Assembly (NCBI GenBank): GCA_900469445.1
Contig: UBXM01000044.1
Coordinates: forward strand, 1-64,000
Direction of reading: 5' to 3'
DNA: 64,000 bases
DNA from: Hyphomicrobiales bacterium
GTDB lineage: Bacteria; Pseudomonadota; Alphaproteobacteria; Rhizobiales; Rhizobiaceae
Shown piece after piece: positions 17,340 to 25,908 of this stretch. Both the position numbers and the translations under genes were made by a program. Under the pieces are notes generated by a model that saw only the letters and a program-made list of their open reading frames with translations, did not search any database and had not been told where the DNA came from. How positions within the stretch are numbered: position 1 is the stretch's first letter; each line of letters starts with the position of its first letter.

Positions 17340-18044
17340 ATGTCGGAAGCAAAAGTGGCGATCGTAACGGCGGGTGGCAGCGGCATGGGGGCGGCTTCGG
17401 CAAGGAAGCTCGCGGCAGACGGTTTCAAGGTCGCCATTCTCTCCTCTTCCGGCAAGGGTGAGGCTCTGGCGGGCGAACTCGGCGGCATCGGCATCACCGG
17501 CTCCAACCAGTCCAACGATGATCTCAAGCGGCTGGTCGATACGGTCATGGATGCCTGGGGGCGCATTGATGTGCTGGTCAACAGCGCCGGCCACGGTCCG
17601 CGCGCGCAGATCATCGAGATCACCGATGAGCAGTGGCATACTGGCCTCGATGTTTATCTGATGAACGTCATCCGCCCGGTCCGCCTCATCGCACCGATCA
17701 TGCAGGCGCAGAAGGCCGGTTCGATCGTCAACATCTCCACCGCCTGGGCCTTCGAGCCCTCGGCCATGTTCCCCACCTCTGCGGTGTTCCGCGCCGGTCT
17801 CGCCTCCTATACGAAGATTTTTGCCGATGCCTACGCCGCAGACAACGTGCGGATGAACAATGTCCTGCCGGGCTGGATCGACAGCCTGCCGGCGACCGAG
17901 GAACGGCGCGACGGTGTGCCGATGAAGCGTTACGGTACGAGCGAGGAAATCGCAGCGACCGTGGCCTTCCTCGCCTCGGAGGGCGCCGGTTACATCACCG
18001 GCCAGAATCTCAAGGTCGATGGCGGCCTGACACGCTCCGTCTGA
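17340..18044 (+). CDS. SDR-fold protein with altered active site
   Basis: The 234-residue product has a Rossmann fold with the cofactor motif TAGGSGMG (about 11-18), the NSAGHG region and the active-site Ser in NISTAW. The usual YxxxK pair appears as FRAGL (in SAVFRAGLASYTK), so both catalytic Tyr and Lys seem replaced. The C-terminal GQNLKVDGGLTRSV is typical of SDRs. It may bind NAD(P) without normal dehydrogenase activity; the substrate is unknown. Confidence 0.85.
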   Translation: MSEAKVAIVTAGGSGMGAASARKLAADGFKVAILSSSGKGEALAGELGGIGITGSNQSNDDLKRLVDTVMDAWGRIDVLVNSAGHGPRAQIIEITDEQWHTGLDVYLMNVIRPVRLIAPIMQAQKAGSIVNISTAWAFEPSAMFPTSAVFRAGLASYTKIFADAYAADNVRMNNVLPGWIDSLPATEERRDGVPMKRYGTSEEIAATVAFLASEGAGYITGQNLKVDGGLTRSV

Positions 18045-18065
18045 GCATGTCGCCCTTCGGTGACG

Positions 18066-18716
18066 TCAGCGCGCAACCCGCGCCGGCTGGCGTCCCCGCT
18101 TCCAGTTGAGCAGGGGCCGCCGGATCAGGCGGTAGAACAGCAGAAGTCCGATCAGTGCGATATGCACGAATGGTGCCAGCGTCACCGATTTGACGGCGAG
18201 CACATAGTGGATCGCACCACCGATCGCGATCAGGTAGATCAGCTTGTGAAGCTTCGTCCAGCCTTGCCCGAGCTTGCGGATCGACCAATTGTTGGATGTC
18301 ACCGCAAGGGGAGTAAGGAAGATCAGCGCCGCGAACCCGATCGTGATATAAGGCCGCCTTGCAATATCGCCGCCGACCGCCGCGAAATTGAGCTGCAGAT
18401 CGAGCAGCAGATAAACGGAAAAATGCATCAGCACATAATAGAAGGCGAGTAGCCCCAGCGCCCGCCGATATCGCATCCAGTTGATGCCCAAAAGATCGCG
18501 CAATGGCGTGACGACGAGTGTCGCGATGATCAGGCGCAACGCCCATATGCCGAGAAGATGCTCGAATTCCTTGACCGGATTGAAGCCAAGCCCCCCGGTT
18601 GCCGCCTGATAGAAATACCAGGCGGCCGGACAGAGGCCGACTGCATAAAGCGCCCATATGCTGGCGGCGTGATAACGCCGCGGCAGGGCAGGGATGGCGG
18701 CGTGCAGGGACGTCAT
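18066..18716 (-). CDS. msrQ: Heme-binding membrane subunit MsrQ
   Basis: The 216-residue product has about six hydrophobic helices and belongs to the YedZ/MsrQ ferric-reductase-like family. Candidate heme-ligand His residues are in YVLMHFSVYL, WTKLHKLIYL and GAIHYVLA. It passes electrons from the inner membrane to periplasmic MsrP, which repairs oxidised Met residues. The ATG lies 2 bp after the msrP stop, so the two genes form an operon. Confidence 0.93.
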   Translation of the reverse strand: MTSLHAAIPALPRRYHAASIWALYAVGLCPAAWYFYQAATGGLGFNPVKEFEHLLGIWALRLIIATLVVTPLRDLLGINWMRYRRALGLLAFYYVLMHFSVYLLLDLQLNFAAVGGDIARRPYITIGFAALIFLTPLAVTSNNWSIRKLGQGWTKLHKLIYLIAIGGAIHYVLAVKSVTLAPFVHIALIGLLLFYRLIRRPLLNWKRGRQPARVAR

Positions 18717-18718
18717 GC

Positions 18719-19663
18719 TCAGTAATTCGCCTTCAGGTCCATTCCGGCATAGAGGCTGGCGACTTCATTGCCGTAGCCGTTGAAGGGCAGCGTATCGACA
18801 CGCTTGGTACCGAAGAACCCGCCTTCTCCGATCCGCTGTTCCGTCGCCTGGCTCCAGCGCGGATGATCGACCGCCGGGTTGACGTTGGAATAGAAGCCGT
18901 ATTCGCGCGCATTGGAGTTCTTCCACGTCGTCTCGGGCTGCTTCTCCACAAGCTTGATCTTGACGATCGATTTGATGCCCTTGAACCCGTATTTCCACGG
19001 CACGACCAGCCGGATCGGCGCACCGTTCTGGTTCGGCAGCGTTTCGCCATAAAGACCGACGGCGAGAATGGTCAGCGGATGACGTGCCTCGTCGAGCCGA
19101 AGCCCTTCGATATAAGGCCATGGAAGGGGCTGGAAGAGGCCGCCCTGAGCAGGCATTTCCTCCGGTCTGACGACCGTTTCGAAGGCGACATATTTGGCGC
19201 TGCCGAGCGGCTCGACCTGATCGAGGATCGCCGAAAGCGGGAAGCCGATCCACGGGATCACCATCGACCAACCCTCGACGCAGCGCATCCGGTAGGTCCG
19301 CTCCTCGAGCTTCATCTTCAGGATTTCATCAAGTCCGAATTCCTTCGGCTTGCCGACCATGCCCTCGACCTTGACCGACCAGGGCGTGGTCTTGAAGGCG
19401 CCGGAATTCTGCGCCGGATCTTCCTTGTTCACTCCGAATTCGTAGAAATTGTTGTAGCTCGTCACCGCCTCTTTCGGCGTCAGTTTTTCATTGAGCTTGT
19501 AGGGGCCGGGAGCGGCTGTCAGGGGAGCAGCCCAGGCCTTGCCGCCGGCAGTCAGGCCAATACCGGCAGCTGTTGCAGCGCCGATGAAGTTTCGGCGAGA
19601 CAGATAGATACCTTTCGGCGTGATCTCCGAAGGCGAAATATGCGGCGGACGATAGGCGGGCAT
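18719..19663 (-). CDS. msrP: Periplasmic methionine sulfoxide reductase MsrP
   Basis: The 314-residue molybdopterin enzyme has a twin-arginine signal (LSRRNFIGAATAAGIG) and the conserved Cys in MRCVEGWSMVIPW that ligates Mo. It reduces Met sulfoxides in envelope proteins with MsrQ as electron donor. The ATG at 19663 has GAGGAGAC upstream and is preferred over a TTG at 19684. A perfect dyad CACGT-TT-ACGTG at 19755-19766 lies upstream and could be an operator. Confidence 0.94.
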   Translation of the reverse strand: MPAYRPPHISPSEITPKGIYLSRRNFIGAATAAGIGLTAGGKAWAAPLTAAPGPYKLNEKLTPKEAVTSYNNFYEFGVNKEDPAQNSGAFKTTPWSVKVEGMVGKPKEFGLDEILKMKLEERTYRMRCVEGWSMVIPWIGFPLSAILDQVEPLGSAKYVAFETVVRPEEMPAQGGLFQPLPWPYIEGLRLDEARHPLTILAVGLYGETLPNQNGAPIRLVVPWKYGFKGIKSIVKIKLVEKQPETTWKNSNAREYGFYSNVNPAVDHPRWSQATEQRIGEGGFFGTKRVDTLPFNGYGNEVASLYAGMDLKANY

Positions 19664-19855
19664 GGGATGTCTCCTCGGGCGCAATGCCTTTCCTTTGCTC
19701 TATACGTAATCCCAAAGCGTTCGGTTTCACAGACGCTGGAATTCTCGTTCGAACCACGTTTACGTGAGAAAAACTGCATCTTCGCTCCGTGCCCATCTTG
19801 GAACCGGCATCCGCGATTCTCATTTGTAGTTGGAAACGGTGATGGAGAATGATGC

Positions 19856-20278
19856 ATGACGACGAAGACCTGGGATGCCGCCAGTGAACGGTTCGTCAAG
19901 GACGACCTGGATCATGTCGAAAGAATGCGCCGCCTGCGGCGCCTGCACGGCATCGCCCGGCTTATGGATACCGCGATCCGCATTCCGGGCACCGGTATCC
20001 GCTTCGGGGCAGATTCCATCTTCGGCCTTGTTCCTCTGGTGGGTGATGCCGGCGGTGCCCTTGTCGGCCTCTACATCGTCAACGAAGCCCGCCGCCTGGG
20101 CGTGCCGCCCAACAAGCTCGTCCAGATGCTCGGCAATGTCGCCGTCGATGGGGTCGTCGGCAGCTTCCCCGTTGCGGGTGATCTGTTCGACCTTTTCTTC
20201 AAGTCCCACCGTCGCAATCTCGATATCATTCTCCGACATTTCGACGTCGATGCGGGGGAGTTCGGACGCAAGAAATAG
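19856..20278 (+). CDS. DUF4112 domain protein
   Basis: The 140-residue product matches DUF4112 (LDHVERMRRLRRLHGIARLMDTAI, then IPGTGIRFGADSIFGLVPLVGDAGG). It has two weakly hydrophobic segments (about 57-80 and 95-118), so it may be membrane associated. The function is not known. It is divergent from msrPQ and ends 1 bp from the convergent HicA gene. Confidence 0.82.
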   Translation: MTTKTWDAASERFVKDDLDHVERMRRLRRLHGIARLMDTAIRIPGTGIRFGADSIFGLVPLVGDAGGALVGLYIVNEARRLGVPPNKLVQMLGNVAVDGVVGSFPVAGDLFDLFFKSHRRNLDIILRHFDVDAGEFGRKK

Positions 20279-20279
20279 C

Positions 20280-20474
20280 TCAAAATGCCTTTGGCAAACC
20301 GGCTTGTTTCAGCGTTTCATTGGCGGTGTGCCGAGATTTCACCCCGTGGTCGACGGTGAAATGACGCTTGGTGATCGGACTGTACCATATCTCATGATCG
20401 CCTTTTCCCGGGCGGTGATAAGAGCAACCTGCCGTCTCAAGCAATTCTTTCAATAGTTTAAGGTGGGATGCCAT
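20280..20474 (-). CDS. hicA: HicA-like mRNA interferase toxin
   Basis: The 64-residue product shows the HicA dsRBD-like pattern: LLETAGCSYHRPGKGDHEIW, then KRHFTVDHGVKSRHTANETLKQAGL. The His of KGDHEIW is the expected catalytic position. HicA toxins cleave mRNA until bound by the antitoxin. It lies 2 bp after a HicB-type gene, antitoxin first. Confidence 0.85.
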   Translation of the reverse strand: MASHLKLLKELLETAGCSYHRPGKGDHEIWYSPITKRHFTVDHGVKSRHTANETLKQAGLPKAF

Positions 20475-20476
20475 GA

Positions 20477-20728
20477 TCAGGCAGCGTGCGGATTGGAAAC
20501 GCGCGATAGCTGCTCAGACATGATGTAGAAGGGGATTTCTTTTAAAGGTGAAGAAATTCGGTTCAGCTCGATCAAGTCCGCGAGCGCGGCCTTTACTTTG
20601 GGTTCCAGCGCTTCGATCGTGTCTGCCTCAACGGCAAGACCGTCTATGTCATTGCTGGTCGCCACCCACATGGATGCTTCATCGTCCCAAGTGGCACGCA
20701 CGACGATCGACAGGATTGGTGCCATCAT
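20477..20728 (-). CDS. hicB: HicB-like (DUF1902) antitoxin
   Basis: The 83-residue product is of the DUF1902/HicB-like partial RNase-H fold: VVRATWDDEASMWVATSNDIDGLAVEADTIEAL in order. Two ATG codons in a row (20728, 20725) follow AAGGAG; either could be used. It lacks the C-terminal helix-turn-helix seen in many HicB proteins, so autoregulation may work differently. It is paired with the toxin gene 2 bp downstream. Confidence 0.8.
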   Translation of the reverse strand: MMAPILSIVVRATWDDEASMWVATSNDIDGLAVEADTIEALEPKVKAALADLIELNRISSPLKEIPFYIMSEQLSRVSNPHAA

Positions 20729-20944
20729 TATCTCCTTCTGGTCGCCCGAAACTATAGCGGGACTTATGAGGTTGCACAATTTTACAAGCGTAAATGGAAG
20801 CGAACCGTACCGTACCGTACTGATTTGCCGATAACCGGCAGTGACAGGGATCGGCGGTTGGTTTAGGAGATTTCCAATATAGGGCTTTTGTGTCTCCGCC
20901 GAGGAGCGGATAGACTATGGGCCTGATCGAGTGAGGAAAGACCC

Positions 20945-22780
20945 ATGCCCGTTTACCGTTCCAGAACCACCACCCACGGCCGCAACATGGCGGGTGCCCG
21001 CGGCCTTTGGCGCGCCACCGGCATGAAGGACGGCGATTTCGGCAAGCCGATCATCGCGGTCGTCAATTCGTTCACCCAGTTCGTGCCAGGCCACGTCCAT
21101 CTCAAGGATCTCGGCCAGCTGGTCGCCCGCGAAATCGAGGCTGCCGGCGGCGTCGCCAAGGAATTCAATACGATCGCCGTCGATGACGGCATCGCCATGG
21201 GCCATGACGGCATGCTCTATTCGTTGCCGTCGCGCGAGATCATCGCCGATAGCGTCGAATATATGGTCAATGCCCATTGCGCCGACGCCATGGTCTGCAT
21301 TTCCAATTGCGACAAGATCACCCCCGGCATGCTGAATGCCGCCATGCGCCTCAATATCCCGGCCGTCTTCGTCTCCGGCGGTCCGATGGAAGCCGGCAAG
21401 GTCACGCTGCATGGCAAGAAGGTCGCCCTCGACCTCGTTGACGCCATGGTTGCCGCTGCCGACGACAAGATTTCCGACGAGGATGTCGCCGTCATCGAGC
21501 GTTCCGCCTGTCCCACCTGCGGCTCGTGCTCCGGCATGTTCACCGCCAATTCGATGAACTGCCTGACCGAAGCGCTCGGCCTGTCGCTGCCGGGCAACGG
21601 CTCGACGCTCGCCACCCACTCGGACCGCAAGCGCCTCTTCGTCGAAGCCGGACATCTGATCGTCGATATCACCCGCCGTTATTACGAGCAGAATGACGAA
21701 AGCGTCCTGCCGCGCAACATCGCCACCAAGCAGGCCTTTGAAAACGCCATGTCGCTCGATATCGCCATGGGCGGCTCGACCAATACGGTCCTGCACATCC
21801 TGGCCGCCGCTTACGAAGGCGGCATCGATTTCGGCATGGAAGACATCGACCGTCTGTCGCGCAAGGTGCCGTGCCTCTCCAAAGTCGCGCCTGCCAAGCA
21901 GGACGTTCACATGGAAGATGTCCACCGTGCCGGCGGCATCATGCGTATTCTGGGCGAACTCGATCGCGGCGGCCTGATCAACCGCGATTGCTCCACGGTT
22001 CATGAACCGACGCTCGGTGACGCCATCGATCGCTGGGACATCACCCGCACCAATTCGGAAACCGTCCGCGAATTCTTCAAGGCAGCCCCCGGCGGCGTTC
22101 CGACCCAGGTCGCCTTCTCGCAGTCCTCGCGCTGGGATGATCTCGATGCCGACGGTGAAAAGGGTGTTATCCGTTCGGTCGAACATCCGTTCTCCAAGGA
22201 TGGCGGCCTTGCCGTTCTTTACGGCAATATCGCGCTGGACGGCTGCATCGTGAAGACAGCCGGCGTCGACGAATCAATCCTGAAATTCACCGGTCCGGCC
22301 GTCGTCTTCGAAAGCCAGGATGCCGCCGTGAAGGGCATTCTCGGCAACGAGGTCAAGGCCGGCGACGTCGTCGTCATTCGTTACGAAGGCCCCAAGGGCG
22401 GCCCGGGCATGCAGGAAATGCTCTATCCGACCAGCTATCTGAAGTCCAAGGGCCTCGGAAAGGCCTGCGCGCTGATCACCGACGGCCGCTTCTCCGGCGG
22501 TACCTCGGGTCTGTCGATCGGCCATGCCTCGCCGGAAGCAGGTCAGGGCGGCGCCATCGGCCTGGTTCAGGCGGGCGATATAATCGAGATCGATATCCCG
22601 AACCGCACGATCAACCTCAAGGTCACCGACGCCGAGCTTTCCGCCCGCCGCCACGAGCAGGACGCGCTCGGTTGGAAGCCGGCCGCCCCGCGCAAGCGCA
22701 ATGTTACGACGGCGCTCAAGGCCTACGCCGCCTTTGCCTCCTCCGCCGACAAGGGCGCGGTCCGTATCCTGCCGGAATAA
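20945..22780 (+). CDS. ilvD: Dihydroxy-acid dehydratase
   Basis: The 611-residue IlvD/Edd-family enzyme has iron-sulfur Cys residues in CISNCDKITPGM and CPTCGSCSGMFTANSMNCL. It makes 2-keto acids for valine, isoleucine and CoA precursors. Its length matches the family and the start MPVYRSRTTTHGRNMAGAR is standard. It is a single gene with its own terminator, not clustered with other ilv genes here; ilvA is about 30 kb away. Confidence 0.97.
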   Translation: MPVYRSRTTTHGRNMAGARGLWRATGMKDGDFGKPIIAVVNSFTQFVPGHVHLKDLGQLVAREIEAAGGVAKEFNTIAVDDGIAMGHDGMLYSLPSREIIADSVEYMVNAHCADAMVCISNCDKITPGMLNAAMRLNIPAVFVSGGPMEAGKVTLHGKKVALDLVDAMVAAADDKISDEDVAVIERSACPTCGSCSGMFTANSMNCLTEALGLSLPGNGSTLATHSDRKRLFVEAGHLIVDITRRYYEQNDESVLPRNIATKQAFENAMSLDIAMGGSTNTVLHILAAAYEGGIDFGMEDIDRLSRKVPCLSKVAPAKQDVHMEDVHRAGGIMRILGELDRGGLINRDCSTVHEPTLGDAIDRWDITRTNSETVREFFKAAPGGVPTQVAFSQSSRWDDLDADGEKGVIRSVEHPFSKDGGLAVLYGNIALDGCIVKTAGVDESILKFTGPAVVFESQDAAVKGILGNEVKAGDVVVIRYEGPKGGPGMQEMLYPTSYLKSKGLGKACALITDGRFSGGTSGLSIGHASPEAGQGGAIGLVQAGDIIEIDIPNRTINLKVTDAELSARRHEQDALGWKPAAPRKRNVTTALKAYAAFASSADKGAVRILPE

Positions 22781-22804
22781 GGCCAGGCCCTAACCGATCT
22801 CTCC

Positions 22805-22840
22805 AAAGCCTCGCCCGGTTCCCCTGGCGGGGCTTTATGT
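22805..22840 (+). terminator. Rho-independent terminator after ilvD
   Basis: An 11-bp stem (22805-22815 with 22826-22836, one G-U pair) has a 10-nt loop and a short T/A-rich tail. It separates ilvD from the downstream toxin-antitoxin pair. Confidence 0.75.
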
Positions 22841-22874
22841 TATTCTGCAGGTCACAGCGTTAAGGAAACGGAAC

Positions 22875-23099
22875 ATGTCCGAGCTTCATCGCATTACATT
22901 CGATCCACAGGTCTGTTCCGGTCGCCCGACTGTTCGCGGGTTGCGTATTCGTGTGAAGGACGTCCTTGAGCTTCTGGCCGCCGGCGCCAGCCATGACGAA
23001 ATTCTTCAAGACTATCCGGCGCTGGACCGGGAAGACATTCTTGCGGTGCTGGAATACGCCGCGCGCCAGAGCGACCATACCGTACTTCGCGTAGCGTGA
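22875..23099 (+). CDS. DUF433 antitoxin
   Basis: The 74-residue product is of the DUF433 family, with RITFDPQVCSGRPTVRGLRI and the helix-turn-helix-like segment ELLAAGASHDEILQDYPAL. DUF433 proteins are antitoxins of PIN-like DUF5615 toxins. The TGA stop overlaps the next ATG by one base (TGATG), as expected for coupled antitoxin and toxin. Confidence 0.88.
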   Translation: MSELHRITFDPQVCSGRPTVRGLRIRVKDVLELLAAGASHDEILQDYPALDREDILAVLEYAARQSDHTVLRVA

Positions 23100-23428
23100 T
23101 GCGTTTCCTGGTTGATGCGCAACTGCCGCCTGCGCTTGCCAAATGGTTGGCAGAGAGAGCGCAGGAGGCCGAGCATGTCGGTGATCATGATCTCCAATCC
23201 GCGTCGGATCGGCAAATATGGGACTTTGCGGTCAACCATGCTTGCGTCATCGTCACAAAGGACGAGGACTTTGCCCGGCGGAGGGCGGTCACCGACGTCG
23301 GGCCATCGATCGTCTGGGTTCGGTTGCCTAATTCACGTCGCCGTGATCTGCTGAAATGGTTCGAACAGGCATTTCCTGACATCCTGGATGCATTGGAACG
23401 CGGCGAGACAATCATTGAAGTGATTTAA
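23099..23428 (+). CDS. DUF5615 PIN-like toxin
   Basis: The 109-residue product starts MRFLVDAQLPPALAKWL, with Asp at the end of the first strand, and later has ACVIVTKDEDFARRR. These acidic residues are the expected metal-binding positions of a PIN-like nuclease. The ATG at 23099 overlaps the antitoxin stop; the GTG at 23096 is less likely. The target RNA is unknown. Confidence 0.86.
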   Translation: MRFLVDAQLPPALAKWLAERAQEAEHVGDHDLQSASDRQIWDFAVNHACVIVTKDEDFARRRAVTDVGPSIVWVRLPNSRRRDLLKWFEQAFPDILDALERGETIIEVI

Positions 23429-23612
23429 CGAAAACGGCTGGTATCGAGCCAAAATACAATATGGTCTACCAGCTTTGACATAGCCGGAAAATCTGTGCCG
23501 CAAGCATGCTGCGCAGGTCGATTTCGATCGCGCTGCGCCGCACAAGCTTGAACATGCAGCGTAAGGCCGCGTGCATCGTCTCTAAGTTACCTTCAGGTCA
23601 TTGCACGCCGAA

Positions 23613-23966
23613 TTAGAGCGGCCGGCTGAGCCCTTCATAGGCTTCGTTGAGCTGTTTCATGCGTTCCGCATAGGCATTCGTAAGGCAGGCCGAATCGGCG
23701 CCGCAGGCCTGGCGTTTTTTCAGCCATTCGCTCTGTTCTTCGCGCAACGTGTCGCGGTTGCCCATGGCGAGCAGGCTGGTGAGAATGTCGAATGTCGTCA
23801 CCATTTTCACATCGGCATCATTGAGCGCACGGGTGTCACAGATGACTTTCTCGTCGGCTGCAAGATCGGTCCGCTCGCAGTCGAAACTCGCTGCTGCTGC
23901 AGTCATGGGAAGGGTGGGGGCAAGCATGATGCCGATAATGCCCATGGCAGCCAGTCGCGATTTCAT
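23613..23966 (-). CDS. Secreted LprI/DUF1311-like protein
   Basis: The 117-residue product has an N-terminal signal peptide ending near AAAA/SFDC and conserved Cys residues. SFDCERTDLAADEKVICD and EEQSEWLKKRQACGADSACL resemble the lysozyme-inhibitor LprI/DUF1311 fold. It is probably periplasmic. A role as lysozyme inhibitor is possible but not shown. The 184 bp between the DUF5615 gene and this one hold no gene. Confidence 0.72.
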   Translation of the reverse strand: MKSRLAAMGIIGIMLAPTLPMTAAAASFDCERTDLAADEKVICDTRALNDADVKMVTTFDILTSLLAMGNRDTLREEQSEWLKKRQACGADSACLTNAYAERMKQLNEAYEGLSRPL

Positions 23967-23999
23967 TGTCCGTACTCCTGATCTTGCATCGGAGCCTGC

Positions 24000-24374
24000 T
24001 CACAACAGGTCGCTGAGGCTCCAGACAATGAAGATGATGCAGAAAAGCCATATGGCAAGGATGACGGCGAGGCCTGTACGGCTGACGGGACGTGTCGATC
24101 GTTGTTCGGCCGCCAGCCGGAACTCCGACATCAGTTCATCCGGTATCAGCCGGATGGCAATAACGATCCCCAGCGGCACAAGGATCAGGTCATCGAGATA
24201 ACCGAGGATCGGAATGAAGTCGGGTATGAGGTCGACGGGAGAAAGCGCATAGGCCGCAACGGCTCCCGCCACCAGCTTGGCGGTCAGCGGTACGCGTGGA
24301 TCGCGCGCGGCAAGCCACAAGGCGATGACATCGCGCTTGAGAGCCTTAGCCCATGCTTTTGCCTTTTTCAGCAT
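24000..24374 (-). CDS. YkvA (DUF1232) family membrane protein
   Basis: The product is 124 residues from the ATG at 24374 (a GTG at 24401 would add nine). It carries the DUF1232 signature AAYALSPVDLIPDFIPILGYLDDLILVPLG (broken here by spacing 47-76 or so) and a C-terminal hydrophobic helix. The function of the family is unknown. It lies 33 bp upstream of the LprI-like gene on the same strand. Confidence 0.8.
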   Translation of the reverse strand: MLKKAKAWAKALKRDVIALWLAARDPRVPLTAKLVAGAVAAYALSPVDLIPDFIPILGYLDDLILVPLGIVIAIRLIPDELMSEFRLAAEQRSTRPVSRTGLAVILAIWLFCIIFIVWSLSDLL

Positions 24375-24504
24375 CTTCTTATCCCGGATATGCGGTCGCA
24401 CCCCATATAGACGAACAAGTGGCCGATCTGTCTGGTCGCGGACATCTTTATTTTCCAGCCTCCGGCGCTAAAACTCGATCCGGAAATTCGCAAAGAGGAA
24501 TCAA

Positions 24505-25908
24505 ATGCCCAGTCTGCTCAAGCATATATCGGTCGGTCTTTTCGCGTTGGCGGTGATTTGTCCCGCAGCGTCTTATGCGCAGGAAGGCAAGACGGTTCCT
24601 CAGAGCCGCCAGGAAATGCAGCTGTCCTTCTCTCCGCTCGTCAAGCAGACGTCCGGTGCCGTGGTCAATGTCTATGCGGAACGCCTCGTACGGCGGCCGA
24701 GCACATTGACCGGCGATCCCTTCTTCGATCAGTTTTTCGGCCAGCGCATGCCGAACCGTTCAGAAAAACAGTCCTCGCTCGGTTCCGGCGTGATCCTCTC
24801 CCATAATGGCCTCGTGGTCACCAACAACCACGTCATCCAGGGCGCCGACGATATCAAGATCGCACTCGCCGATGGCCGCGAGTTCCCCTGCGAACTGGTA
24901 TTGAAGGATGAGAACATCGATCTCGCGGTGCTGCGCATCAAGAGCAAGGAAAATTTTCCGGTTCTTGCCATCGGTGATTCCGACCGTGCTGAAGTCGGCG
25001 ATCTGGTACTCGCGATCGGCAACCCGTTCGGCGTCGGTCAGACGGTCACGAGCGGTATCGTGTCCGCACTTGCCCGTAACCAGGTGTCGAGCGGAGACTT
25101 CGGCTTCTTCATCCAGACCGATGCGTCCATCAATCCGGGCAATTCCGGTGGCGCGCTGACGAACATGAATGGCGAGCTGATCGGCATCAACACGGCGATC
25201 TTCTCCCGCGGCGGCGGATCGAACGGCGTCGGTTTTGCCATCCCGGCAAATCTGGTGAAGGCTTTTCTTGTTGCTGCCGAAGAGGGCAAGACGACGTTCG
25301 AGCGCCCCTATGTCGGCGCAACCTTTGATGCCGTCACCTCCGATGTCGCCGAAGCGCTGGGCCTGAAGGCGGCCCGCGGCGCGCTCGTCGTGCGAACCGT
25401 AGAGGGTGGCCCGGCCGACAAGGCTGGCCTGAAGCCCGGCGAGGTGATCACCGCCGTCAACGGCGTTCCCGTCGAACATCCCGACGCCCTCGGTTATCGT
25501 CTGACGACAGCAGGCCTCGGCAAGCAGGCTGACCTCACGGTACAGACCAGCGACGGCCAGCGGGAAATGACGATGATGCTCAACACCGCGCCGGAAACCA
25601 CGCCGCGTGACGAACGCCTGATGGAAGGACGCAGCCCCTTTGCCGGTCTGCATGTCGCAAACCTGTCGCCCAAGCTGGCAACGGAACTGCATCTGCCGAC
25701 CGACAAGAGCGGTGTTGTCGTCACCGACGTCAGTCGTGGTTCTCCCTCCGCACGCCTTGGCTTCCAGCCGAACGACATCATCGTTTCGATCAACGGCAGC
25801 ACGGTCAACACCACCAAGACGCTCGAGGACATGCTGGAGGAGGATCCGAGCTTCTGGCGTGTTGAAATCGAACGCGGCGGCCAGCGTATCCGGCAATTCT
25901 TCAGATGA
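24505..25908 (+). CDS. Do/DegP-type periplasmic serine protease
   Basis: The 467-residue product has a signal peptide (cleavage after about residue 25) and the HtrA catalytic triad: His109 in TNNHVI, Asp139 in ENIDLAVL and Ser214 in NPGNSGGAL. Two PDZ domains follow (about 270-355 and 375-460). Such proteins act as protease and chaperone in envelope stress. The 3' end overlaps rarA by 4 bp (ATGA), so both are on one transcript. Confidence 0.93.
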   Translation: MPSLLKHISVGLFALAVICPAASYAQEGKTVPQSRQEMQLSFSPLVKQTSGAVVNVYAERLVRRPSTLTGDPFFDQFFGQRMPNRSEKQSSLGSGVILSHNGLVVTNNHVIQGADDIKIALADGREFPCELVLKDENIDLAVLRIKSKENFPVLAIGDSDRAEVGDLVLAIGNPFGVGQTVTSGIVSALARNQVSSGDFGFFIQTDASINPGNSGGALTNMNGELIGINTAIFSRGGGSNGVGFAIPANLVKAFLVAAEEGKTTFERPYVGATFDAVTSDVAEALGLKAARGALVVRTVEGGPADKAGLKPGEVITAVNGVPVEHPDALGYRLTTAGLGKQADLTVQTSDGQREMTMMLNTAPETTPRDERLMEGRSPFAGLHVANLSPKLATELHLPTDKSGVVVTDVSRGSPSARLGFQPNDIIVSINGSTVNTTKTLEDMLEEDPSFWRVEIERGGQRIRQFFR

